Positions 25,345 to 33,556 of a stretch of DNA of 54,058 nucleotides are shown here, piece by piece. Made by a program: the position numbers and the translations under genes. The stretch is from Acidimicrobiia bacterium. Lineage in GTDB: Bacteria > Actinomycetota > Acidimicrobiia > IMCC26256 > JAMXLJ01. The stretch is taken from NCBI GenBank assembly GCA_035651955.1, contig DASRES010000039.1:1-54058 (forward strand), read 5' to 3'. Each line of letters opens with the position of its first letter. Position 1 is the first letter of the stretch. A model generated the notes under the pieces. The model was not told the DNA's origin and ran no database searches. It saw nothing but the letters and a program-made list of their open reading frames with translations.

Positions 25345-25905
25345 GTGCTGCAGAACACCCTGAAGAACCTCAGGGCCCGTCGTGACGGGGAGGAGGGGTT
25401 CACGCTCATCGAGCTCATGGTCGTGGTGCTGATCATTGCCATCCTCATCGCCATCGCCATCCCCACCTTCCTCGGTGCGAAGAGCCGGGCCCAGGACAAG
25501 CAGGCACAGTCCGACGTGCGGAACGCGCTGACGGCTGCGAAGACGGTCTTCACCGACGCGCAGACGTACGCCAACGCCACGGGCACGGCGACGAACCCGA
25601 ACACGAGCACGGCGGGGATGTCGCAGGTCGAGCCGTCGTTGAACTACGACCTGACGCAGTCGACGGACCCGAAGACGGTTGCCGTCGAGGCGATCTCGAC
25701 GGGCGCGAACGGTTCGACGTACGACGAGATCCTCCTCGTCGCCCGTTCGAACGACAACAAGTGCTGGGCGATCAGCGACATCCAGGGCGCCGCGGCGCCT
25801 CAGGGTCGCACCGTCGGCACGGCGTACGCGTCGTTCGGTGACACGAACGGTGCGTGCACGCTCCAGGCGGCGAGCAACGCGACCTGGGCGAGCGCCTGGT
25901 CGTAA
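25345..25905 (+). CDS. Type IV major pilin-like prepilin
   Basis: This 186-aa prepilin has an 18-residue basic leader, the cleavage site G18 before FTLIELMVVVLIIAILIAIA and the conserved Glu at mature position 5, followed by the hydrophobic alpha-1 helix. The globular part contains two Cys (in NKCWAISD and NGACTLQ), likely a C-terminal disulfide. GTG 25345 is preferred, with AAGGGGG 7 bp upstream; the open frame back to 25225 is Pro/Gly/Asp-rich and would spoil the leader. It lies downstream of a GEMM-I riboswitch and is closed by a strong hairpin. The prepilin peptidase is encoded nearby. Confidence 0.92.
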   Translation: MLQNTLKNLRARRDGEEGFTLIELMVVVLIIAILIAIAIPTFLGAKSRAQDKQAQSDVRNALTAAKTVFTDAQTYANATGTATNPNTSTAGMSQVEPSLNYDLTQSTDPKTVAVEAISTGANGSTYDEILLVARSNDNKCWAISDIQGAAAPQGRTVGTAYASFGDTNGACTLQAASNATWASAWS

Positions 25906-25931
25906 CCCGAACCCGACCAACGCCGAACGAG

Positions 25932-25959
25932 AGGGCCCGGAGGTTCGCCTCCGGGCCCT
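25932..25959 (+). terminator. Hairpin terminator after the pilin gene
   Basis: A perfect 12-bp stem, AGGGCCCGGAGG / CCTCCGGGCCCT, with a UUCG tetraloop lies 26 bp after the pilin stop codon. No T-tract follows, only TCGG, as is common for actinobacterial terminators. It would separate abundant pilin mRNA from the downstream genes. Confidence 0.8.
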
Positions 25960-26072
25960 TCGGCGTGTGCGGGGAAATCGTCGCAGGATTCGCGCGCACC
26001 GCGTTCAACCTTTGCGCTGCGCACGCCGATACCCCACCTGTCGTCCCGCTCTCTCCGGAGGAAGAACACTCC

Positions 26073-26180
26073 ATGGGTGCACTGCAGATCATCGGACTCG
26101 TCGTCGTCGCCGGCCTCATCGGGCTGCTCGTGAAGATGCGCCGCTCGAACAGCGCGCCGGCGACGCGTCGCACGCGCTGA
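26073..26180 (+). CDS. 35-aa single-pass membrane peptide
   Basis: This 35-residue ORF has a hydrophobic helix, IIGLVVVAGLIGLLV (residues 6-20), and a strongly basic C-terminus KMRRSNSAPATRRTR, giving an N-out/C-in topology. It has a strong ribosome binding site, CCGGAGGAAG, about 9 bp before ATG 26073, which is better than most in this window. It sits between the pilin gene and the prepilin peptidase gene. A pilus accessory role is plausible from position, but no family is recognised. Confidence 0.55.
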   Translation: MGALQIIGLVVVAGLIGLLVKMRRSNSAPATRRTR

Positions 26181-26239
26181 CGCGCGCGAACACGGTCGCC
26201 GGGCTCAACCTCGCCCGCACGCGCGCCGACGCGTAGACC

Positions 26240-27013
26240 GTGAACGTGGCGACCGCCGTCATCGCAGGGATCTTCGGGCTGCTCGTCGGCTCGTTCCTCA
26301 ACGTCGTGATCTGGCGGGTGCCACGCAAGGAGTCGGTCGTGAGGCCGGCGTCGCACTGCCCCGAGTGCGACGCTCCGGTCCGCCCGTACGACAACGTGCC
26401 CGTGCTGTCGTGGGTCGTCCTGCGTGGGCGCTGCCGCGACTGCCACGCGCCCATCCCCGTCCGCTACCCGCTCGTCGAGCTCGCGTGCGGCGCGCTGTGG
26501 GCGGGGCTGGGGTGGCGCTTCGCCGGGTCGTGGGCGCTCCCCGCCTTCCTCGTCCTCGGCGCCGGGCTGCTCGCGCTGTCGGTCATCGACCTCGAGCACT
26601 ACCTGCTCCCGAACCGGGTCGTGTACCCGCTCGGGATCGCGTGCGCGGTGCTCCTCGCCGTCGGCGCGGTCGGTGACGGCGACCCGGCCCGCTGGCTGCG
26701 GGCGCTCGCGGCCGGCGCGGTCGCGTTCGTCGCCTTCTTCACCATCCACCTCGTCTCGCCGCGCGGGATGGGGTTCGGCGACGTCCGCCTCTCGTTCGTG
26801 CTCGGGCTCGCGCTCGGCTGGCTCGGGTGGGGCTATGTCGCGCTCGGCCTCTTCCTCGGGTTCGTCTACGGCGCGGTCGTCGGCGTCGGGCTCATCGTGA
26901 CGCGGCTGCGGTCCCGCCGGGACCACGTCCCCTTCGGCCCCTTCCTCGCCGCGGGCACGCTCACCGCGGCGCTGTGGGGTCACCTCATCCTCGACTGGTA
27001 CCTCCACCGGTAG
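26240..27013 (+). CDS. pilD: Prepilin peptidase/N-methyltransferase
   Basis: This 257-aa bifunctional membrane enzyme cleaves prepilin leaders and methylates the new N-terminal Phe. The N-terminal cytoplasmic domain has the zinc-binding cysteines Cys40, Cys43, Cys65 and Cys68 (CPEC, CRDC). The A24 aspartyl protease pair is Asp117 in VIDLEHYLLPN and Asp181 in GMGFGDVRL. Around eight membrane segments. GTG 26240 is the likely start, at the expected distance from GIFGLLVGSFLNVVIWR. It should process the pilin encoded upstream. A long hairpin starts 2 bp after its stop codon. Confidence 0.95.
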   Translation: MNVATAVIAGIFGLLVGSFLNVVIWRVPRKESVVRPASHCPECDAPVRPYDNVPVLSWVVLRGRCRDCHAPIPVRYPLVELACGALWAGLGWRFAGSWALPAFLVLGAGLLALSVIDLEHYLLPNRVVYPLGIACAVLLAVGAVGDGDPARWLRALAAGAVAFVAFFTIHLVSPRGMGFGDVRLSFVLGLALGWLGWGYVALGLFLGFVYGAVVGVGLIVTRLRSRRDHVPFGPFLAAGTLTAALWGHLILDWYLHR

Positions 27014-27014
27014 A

Positions 27015-27057
27015 GATGCGGCACTGACGTACGCATTGCGTAGGTCAGTGCCGCATC
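27015..27057 (+). repeat. Long hairpin B after the prepilin peptidase gene
   Basis: A perfect 14-bp stem, GATGCGGCACTGAC / GTCAGTGCCGCATC, one G-G mismatch, then 5 bp more (TACGC/GCGTA) around loop ATT. It begins 2 bp after the stop codon. It can act as a terminator or 3'-end stabiliser and belongs to the set of stop-adjacent hairpins in this window. The 200 bp that follow hold only the promoter for the next gene. Confidence 0.75.
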
Positions 27058-27201
27058 GTTCATTCCTGCCGCGTGCCGCACCCCCTCGTGCGCGCGCCAC
27101 GCTTCGCGCGAACGACTCAAGTCGAGGGGGCGGAAATGACGACGCTTCCTGCAGGTCTTCGCCGGGGGACCCGCGCCGAACCTTCCGGGCTGATGGCGCT
27201 G

Positions 27202-27231
27202 TTGACTGGTGTTGCTAGTGAACAGTACTGT
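27202..27231 (+). promoter_or_regulatory. Promoter of the HTH-pilMN operon with overlapping palindrome
   Basis: TTGACT (27202-27207) and TACTGT (27226-27231), 18 bp apart, resemble a housekeeping promoter. A perfect 10-bp palindrome ACAGTACTGT (27222-27231) covers the -10 element and could be an operator. Transcription would start about 20 bp before GTG 27259. Confidence 0.5.
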
Positions 27232-27258
27232 GCTCGGAGTCAAAGAGGGGTAGGTAGC

Positions 27259-27525
27259 GTGACATTTGCGATGCCTGAGCGTGGCCTGCTCACCGTGCGT
27301 GAGGTGGCCGCGGAGATGCGGGTGTCGACGATGACCGTGTACCGGCTCATCAAGGCCGGCGAGCTCCCCGCGATCCGGGTCGGGAAGCACTTCCGGATCA
27401 AGGGTGGGGACCTGCTGGCGTACCTCGACAGCCGGATCGTCGGCGGCGCGCCGCCCGTCCGGCCCGCACCGCCGGCAGCCGACGACATGCGAGACGTGCG
27501 AGGGGGCTCGTGGCCCGGCGGGTGA
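27259..27525 (+). CDS. Excisionase-family helix-turn-helix protein
   Basis: This 88-aa DNA-binding protein has a MerR-like winged HTH of the excisionase/AlpA type: LLTVREVAAEMRVSTMTVYRLIKAGELPAIRVGKHFRI (residues 10-47), then DLLAYL. The tail is Gly/Pro/Ala-rich. GTG 27259 is chosen because AGAGGGG lies 8 bp upstream and a promoter precedes it; an ATG at 27136 in the same frame would include that promoter. It overlaps the start of pilMN by 16 bp, so it is translated with it. No integrase or phage gene is near. It is probably a regulator of the pilus operon. Confidence 0.72.
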   Translation: MTFAMPERGLLTVREVAAEMRVSTMTVYRLIKAGELPAIRVGKHFRIKGGDLLAYLDSRIVGGAPPVRPAPPAADDMRDVRGGSWPGG

Positions 27526-29327
27526 TCGGGCTCGACGTCGGCACGAACGCGGTACGGGTCGCCGAGATCGAGGTCGGCCCGTCGCCGGTCCTGCGCGCCT
27601 TCGGTCAGGTCGCGCTCCCGCCCGAGGCGATGCGCGAGGGCGAGATCGTCGACCCCGGCGCGGTCACCGCCGCGATCGAGCGCCTCTGGCGCGAGCTCGG
27701 GCTACGCAAGGGTGAGGTCCGCGTCGGGATCGCGAGCCCGCGCGTGATCGTCCGCCCGGTCGAGCTGCCCGCGATGCCCGAGGAGGACCTCGCGGGCGCG
27801 TTGCGCTTCCAGGCCCAGGAGCTCATCCCGATCCCGATCGACGAGGCCGTCTTCGACTTCCAGGTCCTCGACACCATGCCGCCGCTCGAGGGCGAGGAGG
27901 GGACGGGAACGAGTCGCGTCCTGCTCGCCGCCGCGCACCGCGAGACGGTCACGCGACTCGTCGACGCCGTCCGGGCCGCCGGGCTGCGCGCGGCCGCGAT
28001 CGACGTCGTGCCGCTCGCGCTCGTCCGCGCGCTGACGATCGTGCCGACCGACGACACCGCGCCCGGCGCGGAGGCGATCGTGTCGATGGGTGGCGGCACG
28101 ACCGTGGTCGTCGTCCACGAGGCCGGGCTGCCGCGCTTCGTCCGCATCCTCGGCGCGGGTGGCCGCGTCCTCACTGACGCGGTCGCGCGCGACCTCGACC
28201 TTCCCGCCGAGACCGCGGAGTCCGTGAAGCGCCAGGGCGACCTCGCGCCTGACGACCTCGGCGCCCGTGCCCGCGCCGCGATCGAGCGGCCGCTCAGCGA
28301 CCTCCTCGAGGAGGTCCGCAGCTCGATCGACTACTACCGCACGCAACCGGGCGCCGCGCCGCTGCGCCGCGCGCTGATCACCGGTGGGTCCTCACGACTG
28401 TCCGGCATCGTCGACCGGTTGTCGAGCGTGCTCGGCGTCCCCGTGGAGGAGGCGCGCCCGCGTGACCACGTCGTGGTCGCGGACATCGGGTTCCCGCCCG
28501 AGGAGCTGCCCGCGCTCGACCCGTACCTCGTGGTGCCCATCGGGCTCGCGTTCGGCGGCATCGGCGCGACACGCCGGATCAACCTCACGACGGTCGTGCG
28601 TCGCGTCGAGGTGGACCGCCGTCTCGTCGGCGCGCTCGCCGCCTGTCTCGTCGCGCTGATCGTCCTGCTCGGCTTCCTCACCGTGAAGAAGTCGCACGAC
28701 GTGTCGAACGCGAAGGACGACCTCAAGACGGTGCAGCGGTCGAACACGCAGCTGCAGGCGGAGATCACCCGTCTCGGTGGTGTGCAGGCGGACCAGCGCC
28801 AGGTCGAGGCGATGAAGGCACAGGTGACGCAGCTCCTGCAGAACGACGTGTCGTGGGGAACGCTGCTGCAGGGCATCGCGCGCGTCATCCCGGACGACGT
28901 CTGGCTGACGAGCTTCCAGGGCACGCAGAGCAAGACCGCGACGGCCGCGCCGTCGTCGGCCGCGAACACCGCGGCCGGCATCTCGGGCAGCGCCGCCACG
29001 ACGACGACGTCGGGCTCGTCGGGTGCGACGACGTCGACGACCGCGCCGGGAGCCGTGCCCGCGGGCGGGCCGACGGGCACGCTCACGTTCAGCGCGACCG
29101 GCCTGGACTTCACGTCGGTCGCGTCGTGGATCCAGCGCATCTCGGACATCCCCGCGCTGTCGAACGTGTGGGTGTCGTCCGCGAGCCGCGGCGGACAGGG
29201 TCAGTCCGGCGCGGGCGCGGGCGCAGGCTCGACGGGCCAGAACCTCGTGACGTTCTCGTCGACCGCGACGTTCAACGCGAACGCGCGCTCGAACCGTCTC
29301 CAGCAGCTGGAGCAGGGGGACGGATGA
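27510..29327 (+). CDS. pilM: Fused PilM-PilN pilus assembly protein
   Basis: This 605-aa protein joins two normally separate proteins. Residues 1-350 are PilM, an actin-like ATPase (VIGLDVGTNAVRVAEIEVG phosphate-1 loop, VSMGGGTTVVVV, ALITGGSSRLSGI). From about 355 it reads RRINLTT, the short motif with which PilN normally binds PilM. A membrane helix (LVGALAACLVALIVLLGF) and a periplasmic coiled coil plus a PilN-type domain with a Ser/Thr/Ala-rich insert follow. PilM and PilN form the inner-membrane alignment complex of type IV pili. GTG 27510 has AGGGGG 4 bp upstream; GTG 27522 is an alternative. Its stop overlaps the pilO ATG. Confidence 0.85.
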   Translation: MARRVIGLDVGTNAVRVAEIEVGPSPVLRAFGQVALPPEAMREGEIVDPGAVTAAIERLWRELGLRKGEVRVGIASPRVIVRPVELPAMPEEDLAGALRFQAQELIPIPIDEAVFDFQVLDTMPPLEGEEGTGTSRVLLAAAHRETVTRLVDAVRAAGLRAAAIDVVPLALVRALTIVPTDDTAPGAEAIVSMGGGTTVVVVHEAGLPRFVRILGAGGRVLTDAVARDLDLPAETAESVKRQGDLAPDDLGARARAAIERPLSDLLEEVRSSIDYYRTQPGAAPLRRALITGGSSRLSGIVDRLSSVLGVPVEEARPRDHVVVADIGFPPEELPALDPYLVVPIGLAFGGIGATRRINLTTVVRRVEVDRRLVGALAACLVALIVLLGFLTVKKSHDVSNAKDDLKTVQRSNTQLQAEITRLGGVQADQRQVEAMKAQVTQLLQNDVSWGTLLQGIARVIPDDVWLTSFQGTQSKTATAAPSSAANTAAGISGSAATTTTSGSSGATTSTTAPGAVPAGGPTGTLTFSATGLDFTSVASWIQRISDIPALSNVWVSSASRGGQGQSGAGAGAGSTGQNLVTFSSTATFNANARSNRLQQLEQGDG

Positions 29328-30055
29328 GCCCGGCGATGACGAAGCGGATCGTCCCGATCGCCGCCGCGGCGCTCGCCGTGCTGATCGTGCTCGTGTGGTA
29401 CTTCGGCTTCTACTCGCCGAAGAGCCACGACCTCTCGAAGGTCCATCAGGACACCGACGCCGCGCAGCAGAGCCAGCAGACGTTGCGCGCGCAGCTGAGC
29501 AACCTGCGCGGTCTCGAGGCGAACCGCACGAAGGAGCAGGCCCAGCTCCAGCAGCTCTCGGCCGCGGTCCCGGCGACGCCCGATCTCGCGAGCTTCATCC
29601 TGCAGGCGAACGACATCGCGACCCAGGCGGGTGTCAACTGGTTGCAGGTCTCGCCGTCGCCGCCGACCGCGGGCACCGCCGGCGCGCCGACGACGATCAA
29701 CGTCACGATGCAGCTGCAGGGTGGGTTCTTCCAGGTGTTCGACTACCTGAACCGGCTCGAGGACATGCAGCGACTCTTCCTCGTCGACACGGTGAACATC
29801 TCGTCGAGTGGCGGCGGCCAGAGCGGCGCATCGGGGGGCGTGACGTCCGACCCGACGCTCTCGATGTCGATCACGGGCCGGATGTTCACGCGTGCGGTGC
29901 CGGCGGCACCGGGTGGTGCGGCGGGCGGCACCGGCGGGCCGGGTGGCACCGGCGGGACGGGTGGCACGGGCACGACGCCGACGACGCCCACGACGTCCGG
30001 GACGACCACGACCACGGCGTCGTCCACGACGACGCAGAGCACGCAGGTCGGCTGA
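29324..30055 (+). CDS. pilO: PilO-like pilus assembly protein
   Basis: This 243-aa protein has a short cytoplasmic N-terminus, one membrane helix (IVPIAAAALAVLIVLVWYFG, about residues 9-28), a coiled coil (residues 38-85) and a ferredoxin-like domain (INVTMQLQGGFFQVFDYLNRLEDMQRLFLVD), the usual PilO plan. The last 45 residues are a low-complexity Gly/Thr tail. PilO pairs with PilN in the periplasmic-side alignment complex. Its ATG overlaps the pilMN stop (ATGA), which supports a stoichiometric complex. Confidence 0.85.
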   Translation: MSPAMTKRIVPIAAAALAVLIVLVWYFGFYSPKSHDLSKVHQDTDAAQQSQQTLRAQLSNLRGLEANRTKEQAQLQQLSAAVPATPDLASFILQANDIATQAGVNWLQVSPSPPTAGTAGAPTTINVTMQLQGGFFQVFDYLNRLEDMQRLFLVDTVNISSSGGGQSGASGGVTSDPTLSMSITGRMFTRAVPAAPGGAAGGTGGPGGTGGTGGTGTTPTTPTTSGTTTTTASSTTTQSTQVG

Positions 30056-30056
30056 C

Positions 30057-30716
30057 ATGGCGGCGACACGCAACGTCTCGTCCGACACGAAGCGGGTCAT
30101 GATGATCGGCGGGGTCGGCCTCGTCGTGATCCTCGGCCTGCTCGCGTTCTCCCTGTCTCGCGGGGGCGGCTCGTCGTCGTCGCCGCCGACGACGACCGTC
30201 CCGTCGAGCCGGTCGGTGAGCGAGCGCGCGCTCGCGTCCGGCCGGCGCGCGCAGACGTCGCCGAGCACGACCACGACGACTACGACGACGCCCGTCAACT
30301 CGATGCCCGACAGCTTCGAGACGTTCACCGAGCGCAACCCGTTCCAGCCCGCGGTCGGCGTGTCGACGGGTGTGACGACGACGCCCGACACGAGCGGCAC
30401 GACGGGGACCACGCCGACGACCGCGCCCGCGACGTCGGGTACCGCGAGCGGCACCGGCACGGGTACCGGTGCCACGACGGAGACGACGACCGCGAGCCAG
30501 AACCCGTCGGCGGGAACGGTCGTGCAGCTCGTCGAGGTCGTGCCCGGCAGCCCGCCGAGCGCGCGCGTGCAGGTCGCGTCCACCGTGTACACCGTGACGC
30601 CGGGACAGACGTTCGACACGAGCTACAAGCTCGTCTCGCTGAGCGGTACGTGCGGGCAGTTCCTGTTCGGCGACTCGCCGTTCCAGCTCTGCCAGGGCCA
30701 ACAGGTCCTGAAGTAG
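30057..30716 (+). CDS. PilP-like pilus assembly protein
   Basis: This 219-aa protein has one N-terminal membrane helix (MMIGGVGLVVILGLLAFSL) and long Thr/Ser-rich linkers including a run of eight Thr. RNPFQP precedes a C-terminal domain VVQLVEVVPGSPPSARVQVA, followed by VYTVTPGQTFDTSYKLVSLS. That small beta-domain and the NPF motif resemble the homology region of PilP/GspC. Two Cys near the C-terminus (GTCGQ, QLCQG) may form a disulfide. Its position after pilO also suits PilP. The assignment rests on layout and weak motif likeness. Confidence 0.55.
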   Translation: MAATRNVSSDTKRVMMIGGVGLVVILGLLAFSLSRGGGSSSSPPTTTVPSSRSVSERALASGRRAQTSPSTTTTTTTTPVNSMPDSFETFTERNPFQPAVGVSTGVTTTPDTSGTTGTTPTTAPATSGTASGTGTGTGATTETTTASQNPSAGTVVQLVEVVPGSPPSARVQVASTVYTVTPGQTFDTSYKLVSLSGTCGQFLFGDSPFQLCQGQQVLK

Positions 30717-30756
30717 CCCCGGGCCCTCACCGAGCCCGCCTTACACTTCGCACACT

Positions 30757-31917
30757 GTGCTGCGCTTCCTGACCGCCGGCGAGTCGCACGGCCCCGCGCT
30801 GACGGTCATCGTCGAGGGCCTGCCCGCGGGCCTGCCGATCCTCGTCGAGGACGTCGCGTCCGAGCTCGCCCGTCGGCGTCTGGGCTACGGGCGCGGTCCG
30901 CGCATGCGCTTCGAGCGCGACGACGTCGAGATCAACGGCGGCGTCCGCCACGGCCGCACCCTCGGGTCGCCGGTGTCGATGGTCATCCACAACACCGAGT
31001 GGCCGAAGTGGCAGGAGGAGATGTCGGCCGCGCCCGGCGTCACCGCGAAGCCGTTGCGCCAGCCCCGGCCGGGCCATGCGGATCTCGTCGGCATGCAGAA
31101 GTACGGGTTCGACGACGCGCGCGACGTGCTCGAGCGCGCGAGCGCGCGCGAGACCGCGGCGCGCGTCGCGGCCGGTGCGCTCGCGAAGGCCTTGCTCGCG
31201 CAGCTCGGCACGTCGGTCCTCAGCCACGTGATCCAGCTCGGCGCGGTGCGCGCACCGGGCGAGCCCCGCCCGACGCCGGACGACCTCGAGCGCGTCGACG
31301 ACTCGTCCGTGCGGTGCTTCGACCCGGAGGCCGAGGACGAGATGGTGGCCGCGGTGAAGGCGGCCGCGAAGGTCGGTGACTCGCTCGGTGGCGTGGTGGA
31401 GGTGCTCGGCTACGGCGTGCCGCCCGGTCTCGGGTCGCACGTCCACTGGGACCGCAAGATCGACGGGCTCCTCGCGCAGGCGCTCATGAGCATCCAGGCG
31501 ATGAAGGGCGTCGAGATCGGCGACGGGTTCGCGGTGTCCGGTCTGCCCGGCAGCCAGGCGCACGACGAGATCCTGTGGGACGCGGACGCGCGCGAGTACC
31601 GGCGCGCGTCGGACCGCGCGGGTGGCACGGAGGGCGGGATGACCACCGGGGAGCTGCTCGTCGCCCGGGTCGCGATGAAGCCGCTCGCGACGTTGAACCG
31701 TCCGGTGCTGCGCACGGTCGACACCGAGACGAAGGCCGAGACGGTGTCCTTCAAGGAGCGCACCGACGTGACCGCGGTGCCCGCGGCGGGTGTCGTCGCC
31801 GAGACGATGGTCGCGCTCGTGCTCGCGAACGAGGCGATGCGGAAGTTCGGTGGCGACTCGCTCGACGAGCTGCTCCGCAACCACCGCGGGTACCTGGCGT
31901 CGCTGCGCGAGTCCTGA
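30757..31917 (+). CDS. aroC: Chorismate synthase
   Basis: This 386-aa enzyme converts 5-enolpyruvylshikimate-3-phosphate to chorismate using reduced FMN, the last step of the shikimate pathway. It opens MLRFLTAGESHGPALTVIVEG, with RPGHADL and RASARETAARVAAGA in order, all highly conserved. Full-length. GTG 30757 is preceded by TACACT at 30742-30747, 9 bp upstream, so the message may be leaderless or nearly so. It begins the aro operon, after the pilus genes. Confidence 0.97.
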   Translation: MLRFLTAGESHGPALTVIVEGLPAGLPILVEDVASELARRRLGYGRGPRMRFERDDVEINGGVRHGRTLGSPVSMVIHNTEWPKWQEEMSAAPGVTAKPLRQPRPGHADLVGMQKYGFDDARDVLERASARETAARVAAGALAKALLAQLGTSVLSHVIQLGAVRAPGEPRPTPDDLERVDDSSVRCFDPEAEDEMVAAVKAAAKVGDSLGGVVEVLGYGVPPGLGSHVHWDRKIDGLLAQALMSIQAMKGVEIGDGFAVSGLPGSQAHDEILWDADAREYRRASDRAGGTEGGMTTGELLVARVAMKPLATLNRPVLRTVDTETKAETVSFKERTDVTAVPAAGVVAETMVALVLANEAMRKFGGDSLDELLRNHRGYLASLRES

Positions 31918-31928
31918 CCGAGCGAGCC

Positions 31929-32486
31929 GTGAGCATCTCGCGTGGCCCGCACCTCGTGCTGATCGGGTTGATGGGTGTCGGGAAGTCGACCGTCGGGCGT
32001 CGCTGCGCGACCGCGCTCGACCGGCCCTTCGTCGACACGGACGAGCTCGTCGAGACGATCGCGCGCATGCCCGTCCCGACGTTGTTCGCGACGCGCGGCG
32101 AGGCGCACTTCCGCGCGCTCGAGAGCCGCGTGCTCGAGGACGCGTGCGCGTCGCCCGTCCCCGCGGTGATCGCGTGCGGCGGCGGTGCCGTGGTCGACGC
32201 GAAGAACCGTCGCCGGCTCGAGCGCGCCGGGCTCGTCGTGTGGCTGCAGGCGCCGCCCGCGGTCCTGACCGAGCGCGTCGGTCGCGGCGACGGCCGCCCG
32301 CTGCTCGCGGGCCCGGCGGGTGCGCGGCCACGGCCGCCGCAGGTGACGGCCACGCTCGAACGGCTCGCGCTGCTGCGCGAGTCCGCGTACGCGGACGCGG
32401 CCGACGCGGTCGTCGACACCGTGGGCCGCAACCCCGCCGAGGTCGCCGACGTGGTGCTGCGCGTGTACCGCGCGACGGTCCCGTGA
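31929..32486 (+). CDS. aroK: Shikimate kinase
   Basis: This 185-aa enzyme phosphorylates shikimate at O3. Walker A GLMGVGKST lies at residues 13-21, DTDELVE carries the shikimate-binding Asp, IACGGGAVV is the GGG motif and GRPLL supplies the lid Arg. GTG 31929 lies 11 bp after the aroC stop. Its TGA overlaps the aroB GTG by 4 bp, so the two are coupled. Length is normal. Confidence 0.95.
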   Translation: MSISRGPHLVLIGLMGVGKSTVGRRCATALDRPFVDTDELVETIARMPVPTLFATRGEAHFRALESRVLEDACASPVPAVIACGGGAVVDAKNRRRLERAGLVVWLQAPPAVLTERVGRGDGRPLLAGPAGARPRPPQVTATLERLALLRESAYADAADAVVDTVGRNPAEVADVVLRVYRATVP

Positions 32487-33550
32487 CCGCCTCCGAGACC
32501 GTCGTCGGCAACGGCGTCCTGCGCGACGTCGCGCGCGTGCTGCGCGGGCGGCGTCGTGTCGTCGTCGTGACGCAGCCGGCGGTCGCGGCGTTGTATGGGG
32601 ACACCGTCGCCGAGGCCCTGGGCGGCGTGGGCGTCGCGTGCGAGACGGTCACGATCGGCGACGGCGAGGACGAGAAGTCGCTCACGACGGTCGAGACGCT
32701 GTGCCGCCACTTCGCGTCGTCGGGTCTGCTGCGCGCGGACGCGGTCGTCGCGCTCGGTGGCGGCGTGGTCGGCGACACGGCGGGGTTCGCCGCCGCGGTG
32801 TACCACCGTGGTGTCGACGTCGTGCAGGTGCCGACGACGTTGCTCGCGCAGGTGGACTCCGCGGTCGGCGGCAAGACGGGTGTGAACCTCCCCGAGGGGA
32901 AGAACCTCGTCGGCGCGTTCCACCTGCCGGTCGCCGTCGTCGCCGACACCGCGACGCTCTCGACGTTGCCCGAGCGGGAGTTCCGCTCGGGATTGGGAGA
33001 GGTGGCGAAGTACGCGCTCATGCCCCAGGGTGCCGAGGTCGCGGACATCCTCGACGCGCGGCGCGACGACGTCCTCGCGCGTGATCCCGACGTCCTCGGC
33101 GACCTCGTGCGCCGGTGCATCGCGATCAAGCAGGCGGTCGTCGACGCCGACCCGCAGGAGCGGACCGGTGTACGCGCGACGCTGAACCTCGGACACACGC
33201 TCGCGCACGCGCTCGAGACCGCCGGCGGCTACGACCTCCGCCACGGTGAGGCCGTCGCGGTCGGCCTCGCGTTCATCGGCGAGCTCGCGTACGCGACCGA
33301 GCGCGTCGATCGTGACACCGCGGCTCGCTTCCGCGACCTTCCCGCGGCGCTCGGCCTCCCCGTCGACGTCCCCGACGGTGACGCGCTCACGCCCGCCGCG
33401 CTGCTCGCGGTGATGCGCCGCGACAAGAAGGCGAAGGGTGGGTTGACGTTCGTCGTGCCCGCCGACCGCGGTCGCGTGCTCGAGACGGTCGACGACCCGC
33501 CGGCCGCCGCGCTGGAGCACGCGCTCCGCGCCGTCGGCGTGCGAGGCTGA
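32483..33550 (+). CDS. aroB: 3-dehydroquinate synthase
   Basis: This 355-aa NAD-dependent enzyme makes 3-dehydroquinate from DAHP. Motifs: ALGGGVVGDTAGFAAAVYHRG (NAD-binding), VPTTLLAQVDSAVGGKTGVN, and the metal ligands in GEVAKYAL, NLGHTLAHALE and RHGEAVAVG. Starts at GTG 32483 inside the aroK stop (GTGA). It is followed after 6 bp by aroQ, the enzyme that uses its product. Confidence 0.97.
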   Translation: MTASETVVGNGVLRDVARVLRGRRRVVVVTQPAVAALYGDTVAEALGGVGVACETVTIGDGEDEKSLTTVETLCRHFASSGLLRADAVVALGGGVVGDTAGFAAAVYHRGVDVVQVPTTLLAQVDSAVGGKTGVNLPEGKNLVGAFHLPVAVVADTATLSTLPEREFRSGLGEVAKYALMPQGAEVADILDARRDDVLARDPDVLGDLVRRCIAIKQAVVDADPQERTGVRATLNLGHTLAHALETAGGYDLRHGEAVAVGLAFIGELAYATERVDRDTAARFRDLPAALGLPVDVPDGDALTPAALLAVMRRDKKAKGGLTFVVPADRGRVLETVDDPPAAALEHALRAVGVRG

Positions 33551-33556
33551 GCACCG

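Noticed and set aside
27112-27135. Sigma-28-like promoter (ACTCAAGT...GGAAAT)
   Set aside because: The spacing between the two parts is about 9 bp instead of about 15, so it does not fit a FliA-type promoter. It may be chance.
27136-27258. Longer HTH protein starting at ATG 27136
   Set aside because: A GAGGGGGCGGA sequence precedes it, but the added 41 residues look non-conserved and would contain the TTGACT/TACTGT promoter. Not fully excluded.
27259-27525. Excisionase-like gene as a sign of prophage
   Set aside because: No integrase, attachment site, tRNA or phage structural gene is near, and it is embedded in a pilus operon.
30720-30738. Terminator between the PilP-like gene and aroC
   Set aside because: Only a 5-bp stem (CGGGC/GCCCG) with a 9-nt loop; too weak to call.
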